A stretch of 64,000 nucleotides of DNA, taken from Entamoeba invadens IP1. Its lineage: Eukaryota > Evosea > Mastigamoebida > Endamoebidae. Location of the stretch: the NCBI RefSeq assembly GCF_000330505.1, contig NW_004191750.1, forward strand, positions 653,470 to 717,469. The letters run 5' to 3'. Numbering within the stretch: the first letter of the stretch is position 1; each line of letters starts with the position of its first letter. The notes below the pieces were generated by a model. It saw nothing but the letters and a program-made list of their open reading frames with translations. It was not told where the DNA came from and ran no database searches. The position numbers and the translations under genes were made by a program. This document shows positions 1-9,447 of the stretch, in pieces.

Positions 1-204
1 CAACTCCGTAAGATAAGCAGACGTGTGTCTTAAATTCCTCTCTGTTTTTCTTAAAAAGAAATCGGGGAAGAAGAGTGCTTGAAGATGTGTAAGAATGGTA
101 GTAGTGTTCTTTGGTGGAAATTGTCTTGAAGAAGTGAAGGCCACATTATCCTCTTTATAGGAAGTAAAGAGAAGTGAAGAGACTTGGCTGATCATTGAGT
201 CCAT
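1..204 (-). CDS. Serine acetyltransferase, N-terminal fragment (runs off window)
   Basis: An open frame of 68 codons starts at an ATG at 204 and continues past the left edge of the window. Serine acetyltransferase makes O-acetylserine from serine and acetyl-CoA, the first step of de novo cysteine synthesis, which Entamoeba keeps for its antioxidant thiols. The visible part is only the helical N-terminal region. It carries an LFFPDFF motif (about residues 47-53) followed by a basic stretch, which resembles the 'FFPDFF' segment of Entamoeba serine acetyltransferases as I remember them. The catalytic hexapeptide beta-helix would lie outside the window, so the call rests on this short region. Confidence 0.5.
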   Translation of the reverse strand, partial: MDSMISQVSSLLFTSYKEDNVAFTSSRQFPPKNTTTILTHLQALFFPDFFLRKTERNLRHTSAYLTEL

Positions 205-720
205 GTTAGTGTGGAGTTAGTAGTTCTTAACATATTATATATACCTTCCTCTTGATTTTTCTCTAATATAATTATCATAAATAGGTATAATCTGAAAGAA
301 ATGTGTTCCCCTTAAATTTGTGGAATTTGTAAAAATTTGATAGTTGAGAAGAATTTCTATTTTAAGAGATTGAAAACTACTTGGGGAATTCTCGAGCAAT
401 CTGGTCGTCGTTTTTTTAAAAATTTTTAAGAACAAATTTGAATTATTATTATTAGCGTTATTTTGGCTTTTTTTAGTCAATTGTTTCGGGTTTTTATAAG
501 AAAAAAATGGAAATAAAAAAACAAAGAAAATTTACGAATTGTCTTGAGGTAATAACTTTATACCATTTTTTATTAATTATACTATTTATTAATGGTTGAT
601 ATATTTTGGAATAAACAGTTATTCTAAAATATATTAATAATAATATCAGTAAATGATATTCACTTTTATACTTTAGTTCTGGAATTGGTTTATTATACCA
701 AATTGGATAACAATTATTTA
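205..720. other. Intergenic DNA left of the transposon
   Basis: AT-rich DNA between the serine acetyltransferase start and the transposon. One 81-codon reverse frame (235-480) begins with an Asn-rich low-complexity stretch and shows no family features, so I do not call it a gene. Position 719-720 is the TA that abuts the transposon end. Confidence 0.5.
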
Positions 721-1151
721 CAGTGTTATTCACTGGGTTTTCGATTCCCACCATTTTCAATAATTATTAAGTCAGTTTATTAAGAGAAAGGATGAATAGT
801 TGCACGAAAGACTGGCGATATTTTTTAAAGACGTCTTTTGTGTATTAGGGATGTCTTCCCGTTATTTTTGATGTCCTCACTGTGTATGGGGATGTCCCTT
901 CTATTAATTTTGTGTCCTCAAAATTTCAAAAACTATAAAACGAGTTATAATTTAACCATTATTTTACTATTTAATAAAATAATCATTTCCAAAAATAAAT
1001 AAAATAGTTAACAAACACTATAGAACAAGTAATTTTGTTATAAATTAATAGTTTGAATGAATTAATTATTATTTTTTATTGGTCATTTAAAGTCACTTTG
1101 AAACAGCTTTTCCAACACAACAACCCAATACTCCCGCAATTTTAGCAAAAA
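721..1151 (+). repeat. Left terminal inverted repeat of the transposon
   Basis: 431 bp, matched by 3653-4083 in inverse orientation. Inside it, at 831, 851, 871, 892 and 912, short (A/G)TGTC-like or ACGTC motifs recur every 20-21 bp, a spacing of two helical turns that would place them on one face of the DNA. These may be transposase-binding sites; that is inference. Confidence 0.9.
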
Positions 1152-1389
1152 TTAATTACAATTATTATATATTGAAAAGTATTTGATATCATTTTATATA
1201 AAACAAAAAATAACAACAATGAGTCAATCAAATTCTGCTTGTGTTTTGTACATTGTTGAGATAATTGTGCTCATCTAACACCTCTTCATTTTCTCTTAAT
1301 ACATTAGATTCATTTTCACCGCGTTCGAATCGAAGCGCTTCAACATTTGCCATTGTTCCTCCAAGCCTTTCGAAATTTTCAATTATTCG

Positions 1390-2640
1390 TTAAACAGACT
1401 GGGGAATTTTGATTATTATCTTATCGTTTAACAAAGAAGGGTTCAAAAGATAAAAATGAATATCCCACATTGGGTGCATCATAATATGATAATTGTTGAA
1501 GGCGTGGCACATTAAAATCACATCTGTATATTCATCAAGTGAATATTTCCACTTCTTTTTGGTGATTTCAAAAAGAAGAGTAAGTCTTCCAAAGGAATTT
1601 TCAACTATTAGTCTGCAATTGCTAACAAGTGAATTTCTAAGTTTTGTTAAGGCGTGGCGGTGAGGATCAGAAGGATAAGGCCATGTAGTTATACCATTTT
1701 TTGCACTTCTATAACCTGTATCACCCAAAAAAAACATTCACCATTTCGAATATACTGATCCCATTCATACAAACCAAATATACGAAAATCGTGATATGAA
1801 CCTGGTATTGAAGTTGTTATTCCACATGTCAAACCAAAATAATTGACACTCACACTCGTTTTGATTGCAGAGCAATTCACTTTTGGTGAATAAAACACAG
1901 AATTTGTGAATTCCCTCACACCAACAATTTTTCGTTTATTTGTAATAGCATGATCTCTCACATCAATTGCGGTATAACAATTATCAAGATCCTTTATGTG
2001 TTCTTTCAAAACAGGATTTCTAAAACTGCTAAATGGCAACCTCATCGATTCACATTTGCCCACTTGTATAATCAAATTTTCGACTGCACAGTTTTTAAAT
2101 ATTTCAATCGCTTTCCATACTGCTCTTGATATTTCTTTTCTGTTTCTGTCGTTGACTCTTTTGACATAATGAGTGTTTGTTTCATTGTCAAGTCTGATGG
2201 AAGGATTTACAATTTCATTCACTTTCAAAAGATAAAACAGCGTGTTGAAGCACAACCTTTATGCAAAAAAGTCATTAAAATCAAAAACAATTCATACAAC
2301 GAAAATACACAGTTTTTGTTGAGTGAAGGTATTGTGACAGACATTAATGGGTTGTGAAAACAAAATTTAGTTATGTTGTTTTCATTTACACTTAGATCAA
2401 ATTTACATTTAGCACAACACAGAGAAAATAATTTTTCGAATTCTATTTTGGTAAATCCAGTAAGAGTTTTACATTCATCTTCTGTAGTTAAATTAATATC
2501 AATGAGAGTTCGATGAGAATTTGTTGATATCTGTGGAACATCGGAGATAATCGGAGATAATCGGAGATAATCGGAGAAGTCATTTGTCCACTATCAATGA
2601 GCTCTTCGATACGAACAAAATATTCTTCTTGTTGTTCAGC
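1390..2640 (-). pseudogene. DDE_4 / Harbinger-type transposase, frame-broken
   Basis: Three minus-strand frames together give one recognisable transposase. The upstream part (about 2540-2210) reads LTGFTK...LYELFLIL, like the helix-turn-helix lead-in of HARBI1-type proteins. The middle part (2255-1689) carries the first catalytic Asp (AIDVRDHAI) and the second (GSYHDFRIF). The last part (1737-1390) carries LGDTGYR and the catalytic Glu in VENSFGRL. Breaks: a 10-bp tandem repeat at 2541-2577, a frame change near 2220, and a run of eight T at 1728-1735 that needs one more base to join the last two parts. It was probably a single protein, now inactive unless rescued by frameshifting or sequencing correction. 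Confidence 0.75.
2541..2577 (+). repeat. 10-bp tandem repeat, about 3.7 copies
   Basis: The unit TCGGAGATAA is repeated head to tail within the transposase coding region. Because 10 is not a multiple of 3, each copy gained or lost shifts the reading frame. Confidence 0.95.
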
Positions 2641-2650
2641 CCAAAACTCA

Positions 2651-3214
2651 TTACTTGGAATTTCCAAACGTGTGTGTGTTTCTATTGTGTTTTAGTTCTT
2701 CTGTCAGTCTTCTTCTTATGTTTGCTGGCTGTTGTGGATTGTGTCTAGTTTCTTCGGCTGAAGGTTGACGCAGTATTCTGTTTTCTCTGACGGTTGTAAA
2801 AAATGCCAAAGGATCATTAGGATCGATTCTAGACTCGAGAATTGGGTTTGCCTCATTAAGGTGTAATAGATTTTCTTGTTGTCCTGTACCAGTATTTTGA
2901 TATGTTAAATGATCTCCCACAATCAAATGTCTATTTTGTAGCCTACTCGGTGGGTTGTGTGGTTGATCAAAATCGGTGGTTGTAATCGAATTAAGAGTGG
3001 TATTATTTAAATTTTCGTGGTTAATTTTATGTGTTAGTATTAAAGAAAGTGATGATGTTACATTTTCTGTTTCAACATCATTACTATTTATTTGTTGTTC
3101 ATGTTGTAACAAATCGTCTTGAATTGTGTTTGATGTGTTTGAATTTGGTAATTCAATGTGATTATCAACTGTATGCGATTGATCGTGATGTCCATCATTA
3201 TTAAAAGAAGACAT
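2651..3214 (-). pseudogene. Transposon-encoded low-complexity linker region
   Basis: A 187-codon frame rich in Asn, His, Ser and Thr with no recognisable domain. Its frame stays open a short way upstream of the ATG, towards the AT-hook frame at 3276-3581. At its 3' end a CA dinucleotide run near 2675 separates it from a frame reading LEIPSNEFWAEQQEEYF, which leads into the transposase. I therefore read it as the linker of a longer transposase, disconnected by frameshifts, not as an independent gene. It could instead be the accessory second protein typical of Harbinger elements. Confidence 0.45.
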
Positions 3215-3275
3215 CGAACCCGATAATTCTTCATTCTCTTCTACAACTGTTGTTTGGATAACAGAAGAAATCGAG

Positions 3276-3581
3276 TTATTTTGTGTGTACTTGATTATTT
3301 ATTGAAGAATTTCTTGATGTAAATGCAACGTACTGGTCATCAACATGAATGGTGTTAGTAGACTTTTTGTCGTTTTTTCTACCAGGCGGTCTTCCTCTCC
3401 TTTTTGTGACCTTTTTACAATCATAAGTTGAATGTGTAGTTAATGGAACTTGTTGTTGTATATGTTGAGTGTTTTGACTTAGATTTGACCGCGTGGGACA
3501 TAAAACAACCGGGTTTGTTGTTGAACTGTGTGTATCATGTCTTGTAGTAATTCTTTGGGGAAGTGAAAACGTATTTTCCAT
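3276..3581 (-). CDS. Transposon-encoded AT-hook protein or N-terminus of transposase
   Basis: 101 codons starting MENTFSLP, just inside the right inverted repeat. Residues about 60-72 read KRRGRPPGRKNDK, a classic AT-hook (RGRP core) that binds the minor groove of AT-rich DNA. Its position next to the repeat and in the same orientation as the transposase suggests it is the DNA-binding N-terminus of the element's protein or a separate helper. The frame ends at a stop next to the start of the next frame; a one-base change would fuse them. Confidence 0.5.
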   Translation of the reverse strand: MENTFSLPQRITTRHDTHSSTTNPVVLCPTRSNLSQNTQHIQQQVPLTTHSTYDCKKVTKRRGRPPGRKNDKKSTNTIHVDDQYVAFTSRNSSINNQVHTK

Positions 3582-3652
3582 ATCGAATTAATTAGTTCTT
3601 TTGACTTCTTTATGATAAACACAAGTTTGTTTTCAATCTTTTTTATTGATAT

Positions 3653-4083
3653 TTTTTGCTAAAATTGCGGGAGTATTGGGTTGTTGTGTTGGAAAAGCTG
3701 TTTCAAAGTGACTTTAAATGACCAATAAAAAATAATAATTAATTCATTCAAACTATTAATTTATAACAAAATTACTTGTTCTATAGTGTTTGTTAACTAT
3801 TTTATTTATTTTTGGAAATGATTATTTTATTAAATAGTAAAATAATGGTTAAATTATAACTCGTTTTATAGTTTTTGAAATTTTGAGGACACAAAATTAA
3901 TAGAAGGGACATCCCCATACACAGTGAGGACATCAAAAATAACGGGAAGACATCCCTAATACACAAAAGACGTCTTTAAAAAATATCGCCAGTCTTTCGT
4001 GCAACTATTCATCCTTTCTCTTAATAAACTGACTTAATAATTATTGAAAATGGTGGGAATCGAAAACCCAGTGAATAACACTG
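3653..4083 (-). repeat. Right terminal inverted repeat of the transposon
   Basis: Inverse copy of 721-1151. It ends in CACTG followed by TA at 4084-4085. It contains the same 20-bp-spaced TGTC motifs in inverse order. Confidence 0.9.
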
Positions 4084-4291
4084 TATTAAAAAAAATAAAA
4101 ATGAAAAAAAAAATAATAAATAGATATTATTCAAATTAAACTAAAGCAAATTAACTATTATAAATAAGTTTTTTTTATATATTTTAAGAATTCAATAAAT
4201 ACTAATTTATATTAAAAATATATAGTAATCATTAGAAATTAAAAAATATAGTAATTTAAAACTATATGAAGTTAAAATCAAAAAAGAACAG

Positions 4292-4717
4292 TTATTGTAA
4301 GAGTCTTTTCAACTCCTCAGTTTCTTTAATACTTGATCCAATCGAGACGCACGCGCACTTTGAAACCTTACTGGGTTTAACTCTGAAATCCGTCCAAGTT
4401 CCCAATTTTTCTGGACTATCGATTTCAATCATCTTGACGTTTTGCTCTTTAGAAGCTGCTTTCAGTTCATCGAAGAGTTTTTGGAGTTTGTCTGTTTTAT
4501 CTTCGCAGATAAAGATAGCTTTGACTTGTTTTTCCTTCAGATGTTTTAAGACTTGCTTAAGACCTTTTGTCAAGCACTTTTGTTCATGTGCCTCTATAAG
4601 AACAGCTTTGATGTCGTCTTCTTTTTTATTTTCATTTTTTGTTGGTTGCTCTACCTTGATCGCATCAGTTGGTTTCTCTTCCGGTTTCTTTTCAGTCTTT
4701 TGCTGTTCAGATGACAT
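4292..4717 (-). CDS. RPS12: Ribosomal protein eS12 (S12e)
   Basis: A 141-residue component of the small ribosomal subunit. The first 35 residues are a Lys/Glu-rich extension. The eL8-like fold follows, with the family signatures KCLTKGLKQVLKHL, an AIFICED strand and the C-terminal LGTW...KVSKCACVSI block, matching eukaryotic S12. No intron is evident. The start ATG at 4717 is the first in frame and gives a length normal for the family. Confidence 0.93.
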   Translation of the reverse strand: MSSEQQKTEKKPEEKPTDAIKVEQPTKNENKKEDDIKAVLIEAHEQKCLTKGLKQVLKHLKEKQVKAIFICEDKTDKLQKLFDELKAASKEQNVKMIEIDSPEKLGTWTDFRVKPSKVSKCACVSIGSSIKETEELKRLLQ

Positions 4718-5351
4718 TCACTTGCACTTTTAAGAGTACACAGGGTTTTTATTTGCTATCTTTTTGGATTTCTGTTTAACCTTCTATTTACTATTGTTAT
4801 TAATTCATTTACTATTGGTTTACTAAATTTGAGTATCCATAAATAAACGGTGCGTTGGCGACACGTTTGTTTTTTCTCTCTCCCCGATTTAATACGAAAA
4901 AGACATCAGATATAATGTTGATTTTAATATAATGAATAGTTTTATGTAGTAAAAATATAATAATTATTAACCATTTTTTTCAAACATTAATATTAAATAT
5001 TATAATTTTTTTACTAAATATAATAAGTTTAAAGACAAAGCAAAAAAAAGTGCTTTTTCATGAATTCGAATCAATAGACGAAAAAAATCGGGAGTTTACC
5101 TAATGATTACTCATCTTTATTGTAATTTTTGTTTTATATTTTTCAGAAAAGAGAATTATTATCTCAAATTTTCGTTTTGACTAATTTATCGGGCTAACGC
5201 GTGACGATTTAAATCCAATCCCGATTTTCCCTTTCGACACCTCTAAAACCCAATTGACTTCTCTTTTCTTCGTTACAAAAATCGAATAACATTTTTAAAT
5301 AATAACAATTATCTTAAAATGTTATATATAACAAATAAATAAAACACAGAG
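4718..5351. other. Intergenic DNA between eS12 and the RhoGEF gene
   Basis: 634 bp of AT-rich DNA upstream of eS12. 4800-4890 and 5150-5275 are less AT-rich but show no coding pattern on either strand. It presumably contains the eS12 promoter; I cannot place a specific element. Confidence 0.4.
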
Positions 5352-6803
5352 TTATGCGAAGAAAGACCAGAAATTGCTGAAGAGAGAAGTTGACTTGTTT
5401 TTCATGAGGTTGCCAATTTTCTCGTTGATTGTATTTAACACACTGGATGTGTCATTGAATTGTACAGTGATAGTATTAACGTTGTCAAACAACGTCAACG
5501 TTTGGTTGTCATCTTGTTGTATATGTATATTCTTCAATTCGATCAGTTGCCGAGGAAATTGAATAGTATCGACAAATAGTTTAATTGAAGTTAAAACAAA
5601 CCATCCGTCGTAACGACTTTCATTCTGTAATAAAACGACTTGTTCGACTAAACTAAGCTTCTCAGCCGTTACTAAGAACTCCACAACGTACTTCTCAAAC
5701 ATTTTTGTTTGTTGTTCCAACTCCTTCTGCTTCTGCTCTTCGTCTCTGATGATCTCGTTACACTCCGAAGACTTCGAACAGATGATTTGCACGGCGTCGT
5801 GGTAGACCGCAAGTATCTCCTCCTTCTCCGCCGCTGTTTTCTGCTTCATAGAAAAATCGTTGTCGCGACACTGCGCATTTTGAGCCAGTAAATCGCGCGT
5901 TGCAATTTCTCTCTTAGCGGGACGAAACAAAACGGGTACCGCTTCTTGTTGTGTCGGTGGAGAACCCGTGCAATCTTTGTTGGAGTGACACTCCCCCATC
6001 TGTTGAAATTGCGACAAATCCTCAACCTTATTGAAGTGTGCGGGAATCTCCGTTTTTGCGAGTTCCGCTCTTTTAAGGATGAGTGACTTTGATGTCGCGA
6101 GTTTATATCCCGCGAGTTTCTGCCTTTGTTCCGAGTTATTTCTGAATAACGGCGACATTTTTTCGCCATAAGTGAAGGACGTGCTGTTCTTTAATTTTTG
6201 TTGTGTTTCGTGAGTCATTGTGAAGCGCCCGGAACTCTCCAGTTTTTTTCTAATTTCAAAGAGCGACAAGTTGTTTCGTGACGTCAAAATTTCTTTTTTC
6301 AGAGGAACTACTTGGTCTTTGATTGTATTCACTATTTGAATGAGAAGCATTTGATATCTTGGAAGGCGCTGAATTGGAAGAATTAAATACGACCCAAGTG
6401 GCTGTAATTCAATGCCTGTTTCTTTGGCTTCCATTTGCAGTTGTTTCAAATAATTTAATTTGCTTTGATCTTCGTCGATAATAGAAAGGACCATCTGTCG
6501 GTTTAAAGAATTTCTAAAATAGTCATTAAAGGCAAGAAACCTTCCAGTGTTTTCTATGAAAAACTTGCCAGTGATTAATTCAAAGTTTTGATCAGTAATA
6601 TGTGCTTTTAGGGTTTCTACAAAATGGTTAGAACACTCCATCACATCCTCGTACGAATAAAACAAAGTGTTTGTCATTTCATTTGATATATATGTGTCGT
6701 TATTAATCATTGGATATGCATAGTAGTCTAACGCTGTTTTCATTTGAGTGTTGTATCGAACTTCACTTTCATAGAGTTCACGAAGATAATTTGTAGTCGA
6801 CAT
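5352..6803 (-). CDS. RhoGEF (DH-PH domain protein)
   Basis: 483 residues. A DH domain occupies about residues 1-200: it opens with YLRELYESEVRY and contains the conserved CR3 block LPIQRLPRYQMLL. DH domains catalyse GDP release from Rho/Rac GTPases, which drive the actin-based motility of Entamoeba. A helical linker with a Glu/Gln-rich stretch follows, and residues about 385-475 look like a PH domain (beta-rich, with GWFVLTSIKLFVDT). Entamoeba has many such RhoGEFs, so I give no symbol. The ATG at 6803 lies directly before the first DH helix. Confidence 0.85.
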   Translation of the reverse strand: MSTTNYLRELYESEVRYNTQMKTALDYYAYPMINNDTYISNEMTNTLFYSYEDVMECSNHFVETLKAHITDQNFELITGKFFIENTGRFLAFNDYFRNSLNRQMVLSIIDEDQSKLNYLKQLQMEAKETGIELQPLGSYLILPIQRLPRYQMLLIQIVNTIKDQVVPLKKEILTSRNNLSLFEIRKKLESSGRFTMTHETQQKLKNSTSFTYGEKMSPLFRNNSEQRQKLAGYKLATSKSLILKRAELAKTEIPAHFNKVEDLSQFQQMGECHSNKDCTGSPPTQQEAVPVLFRPAKREIATRDLLAQNAQCRDNDFSMKQKTAAEKEEILAVYHDAVQIICSKSSECNEIIRDEEQKQKELEQQTKMFEKYVVEFLVTAEKLSLVEQVVLLQNESRYDGWFVLTSIKLFVDTIQFPRQLIELKNIHIQQDDNQTLTLFDNVNTITVQFNDTSSVLNTINEKIGNLMKNKSTSLFSNFWSFFA

Positions 6804-7052
6804 TTCTTACACAATGTAAATATCTGATTTGTTTGGTTTTCTTTTTGAAAAATTTTTTCGTTGAAATATCAATGTTATTCAAAAAATTATTTTTTGGAGT
6901 TTTTTTACAAGTCACAAATAACATTTTTATTATTAAAATACTACTAAAAATTTTAAAAAGTGAAACTATACATATAGTATTCAAAACCAAAACTATAAAC
7001 TAAAATAACATTCAACAAAACACTATTGTGTGTGTGGTTTTCAATGTGTCGT

Positions 7053-8186
7053 TCATTCTGTTTGTAAGCTCTTTACTAACACTACACCCTTCCTCACACC
7101 AATTGCTATTTTCTCAAGCTTTTTATTGATTTTCAAATCAACAATTCTGACGTCGTCATCAGACAACACATACCCCTCCAATTGCTTTTCATTCTCCGCC
7201 ACGTCCTCATTCACAACAACGTCACCATTTTCCTTCATCACTTTGAATAAGACGTGGATGGTTTTTGCGCCTTTTCTTTTTCGTCTGTTGTGATATCTCT
7301 GTTTGTCGAAAACAACAACTCGCCCATCATCACCACCACTGAAGACTAAAGACCCAAAAGTATCCACTGCATTACACCCACTACTGTGCGCCTTCACTCG
7401 TGTGAACGTCGCTTGTTTCTTTGCTTTGACGGCGGCACTCGATCTGTCTATCACATTAACAAACCCTAATGCGTCACCGACGATGAGAGGGTCGACTGCG
7501 TGGCCGTCCCAGAAAATGTCTGTCATGAAGATGTGCAAAGGAATGGTATTCACCGGATGTGGCGATAAAAACGTTTGGACTTTCAACATCGAAGGGCCCC
7601 GACTGCACGAAACAAACAAGTGTGTTAACTCCAATGACGGAATCGCCTTAACAATTGGCGCGTTATTTGTTTTGACGAGGGAAATGATCTGGAGAGTGTT
7701 GTTAAGGAGGAGTACAGTCCCATCAACACACCCGACATAGAGTAACGGGTGTTTCAAGTGCGCACATACACTTGTTGGAGGATATGGAAGAAGTGATTCC
7801 CCAACTATGGGCTTCACCACCTTATTTGTGTGCGATAACTCCATTATACAAATCGACTTGTCTGTGATGTATACAGCTTGGTCACATATCGGACTCGGTG
7901 AAGGATTTGGAATGTCATTGGAAGAAGGTAAAACGGCCAAATCCCGTATTGAAGAAGAGGGGTCGTATATGGAAAGTAACTTTGGTGGGTCGAGTTGGTG
8001 TAAATAGAGGATATGACTGAAGTCGGTGGAGTTTGGATTTTCAGCACAAGTTAACAAGAGTGGGCCTACCCAACGCAAAAAAGAAATTTTAGTTGAGATG
8101 GTGATGGTGAGGGTAATTGCATCAGACTTGTAGTTTTGAGTGGGAGGGGGCAGGTCTGAAAGGACAGTGTACTTGGCTTCCTCCAT
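7053..8186 (-). CDS. WD40-like beta-propeller protein of unknown function
   Basis: About 377 residues. I prefer the ATG at 8186 (MEEAKYTV) over the in-frame ATG at 8240, since the intervening codons are Lys/Asn-rich like untranslated DNA. The protein is beta-rich with weak propeller repeats, such as LLYVGCVDGTVLLLNN and LVFSGGDDGRVVVFDKQ, and ends in a basic stretch (RRKRKGAK) followed by an acidic segment. No catalytic motif is seen. It is probably a scaffold; the partner is unknown. Confidence 0.65.
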   Translation of the reverse strand: MEEAKYTVLSDLPPPTQNYKSDAITLTITISTKISFLRWVGPLLLTCAENPNSTDFSHILYLHQLDPPKLLSIYDPSSSIRDLAVLPSSNDIPNPSPSPICDQAVYITDKSICIMELSHTNKVVKPIVGESLLPYPPTSVCAHLKHPLLYVGCVDGTVLLLNNTLQIISLVKTNNAPIVKAIPSLELTHLFVSCSRGPSMLKVQTFLSPHPVNTIPLHIFMTDIFWDGHAVDPLIVGDALGFVNVIDRSSAAVKAKKQATFTRVKAHSSGCNAVDTFGSLVFSGGDDGRVVVFDKQRYHNRRKRKGAKTIHVLFKVMKENGDVVVNEDVAENEKQLEGYVLSDDDVRIVDLKINKKLEKIAIGVRKGVVLVKSLQTE

Positions 8187-8554
8187 ACTGTTTTTTTTGT
8201 TTCCTAACAGAACATTTTTTTTCTTGTCTTTTCTTATCACTCAACGTTGCGGATTAGAAGACCAATCAGTTTTGACTTTTAGGCCAAGGGATCAAATCCT
8301 ACACCAACCCTTTTTTCTTTTTTATTATCTTTTTTCTTTTCATTTTCATTTTTTGGAATGTTGTTAGTTTGACGTCAACTAAATTTTTTTAAGTAGTTCT
8401 TCTTCAATCATTATTAAAAAAATAATAATTTTATTATAGCTTTTTTTAGAAAGGAAAATCTTAGGCATTAAAGGCATAAAATAAGTAGAATAATCAATAA
8501 GATATTTTAGAGGAACTGAAAAACAGAAAATTCGCTGACACTTGAAAAAACAGA
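8187..8554. other. Intergenic region between divergent genes
   Basis: Contains a T-rich tract and a segment around 8260-8310 with a GATCAAATCC box resembling a tRNA B box followed by a T run. The flanking bases do not fold into a tRNA, so I see no RNA gene here. Confidence 0.4.
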
Positions 8555-9085
8555 ATGAACCATATAGTATTCAGTGTGCTTTTCCTTGTCGCTCTTTGTA
8601 CTGCTGAGTGCTCGGAAAGGAAAATGAGGAAGTTACCACTTGTTTTCAAGGAGTGTGAAAAGAAGTACGACAGCTGCGAGTGTACACAACGAAAAGTCTT
8701 TTATTTAACCGAATCAGAGTGCACTGACACAGAAGAGTACAAAGAACTCAAACCAGTTGCGGACACATGCACAGTCAATGAAAATTCTTGCAAATATAAA
8801 GACGACTACGAATGCAGAATCGTCCACTCGGGGTGCCTTGACGTCGTTTCTCTTAACCTCGGAGGTGACAAACTGACCTGCCTCAACAAATTCACAGAGT
8901 GCCTAAAGAAGGTTCACTGTGAATCCTCTCCGTTGTACATCCAAGCCGACGAAATCGTCCAACACCCAGAGAAATTCACTGAACAACTTAAGGTTGTCAG
9001 AAAGACAGAAGAAGAGGTCACAAAAGAATTGGACCCAAAGGAAGAGAAGGAGGACAAGAAGCCACAGGACAAACCCGAGTTATAA
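8555..9085 (+). CDS. Small Cys-rich secreted or ER-lumenal protein
   Basis: 176 residues. A hydrophobic signal peptide (NHIVFSVLFLVALCTAEC, about residues 1-18) is followed by roughly ten cysteines in the first 120 residues, spaced as if disulphide-bonded. A Lys/Glu/Asp-rich tail comes after residue 145 and ends in KPEL. KPEL resembles the KDEL-type ER retrieval signal, so it may stay in the ER lumen. I do not recognise the family. The gene is intronless and the start is fixed by the signal peptide. Confidence 0.7.
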   Translation: MNHIVFSVLFLVALCTAECSERKMRKLPLVFKECEKKYDSCECTQRKVFYLTESECTDTEEYKELKPVADTCTVNENSCKYKDDYECRIVHSGCLDVVSLNLGGDKLTCLNKFTECLKKVHCESSPLYIQADEIVQHPEKFTEQLKVVRKTEEEVTKELDPKEEKEDKKPQDKPEL

Positions 9086-9447
9086 CCCACCGATGCACTG
9101 TTTCTGTTTTTTTGTTTCAAAACCTTCAGGTGTCACATGAAATATCGTCGCTTATCTCTTGTGTCGTTCCACCACTCATTTCAATCTTTTCTCATCAATT
9201 CCTTCAGAATTGTTTTCAAAAGACAGAGCACGAAATGTACTAGATATTGAATGACAAACAAACTATATATAATAATACATGAAAACCACACAAATTGGTA
9301 TTATCGACAATTTCCCGATTTGATTCACAAAACTCCTCAAAAACAAAGACATAAATATTTCTAATTTCAAGAGCCAACAAAATACAATTTGGAAAGGGAA
9401 TAGACATTCTATAAATTAAAGGGTTTTTTCGAACTTCAAAATTATAT

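Larger units (their letters stand above)
721..4083 (-). mobile_element. PIF/Harbinger-like (DDE_4) DNA transposon with 431-bp inverted repeats
   Basis: A 3363-bp element. Bases 721-1151 are the reverse complement of 3653-4083, with no mismatch in the long stretches I compared. The ends are CAGTGTTATT... and ...AATAACACTG and both are flanked by TA, which suggests a 2-bp TA target duplication (or a TA inside the repeat). Canonical PIF/Harbinger elements duplicate TWA, and the related ISL2EU/IS4EU group duplicates 2 bp; that comparison is family knowledge. The interior holds, on the minus strand, a DDE_4-type transposase in broken frames and an AT-hook coding region. Identical terminal repeats point to recent movement. 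Confidence 0.85.

Noticed and set aside
235..480. 81-codon reverse frame just upstream of the serine acetyltransferase start
   Set aside because: Asn-rich low-complexity start, no family features, A/T-rich codons; more likely leader DNA.
494..760. 88-codon reverse frame overlapping the left transposon end
   Set aside because: It crosses the element boundary at 721, so it cannot be a conserved gene; chance frame.
1390..1737. 115-codon frame as a separate small gene
   Set aside because: Its content (GDTGYR and the catalytic Glu block) is the C-terminal part of the transposase, cut off by the T8 run.
8255..8320. Possible tRNA (B-box-like sequence followed by T run)
   Set aside because: No acceptor or T-stem pairing could be built around it.
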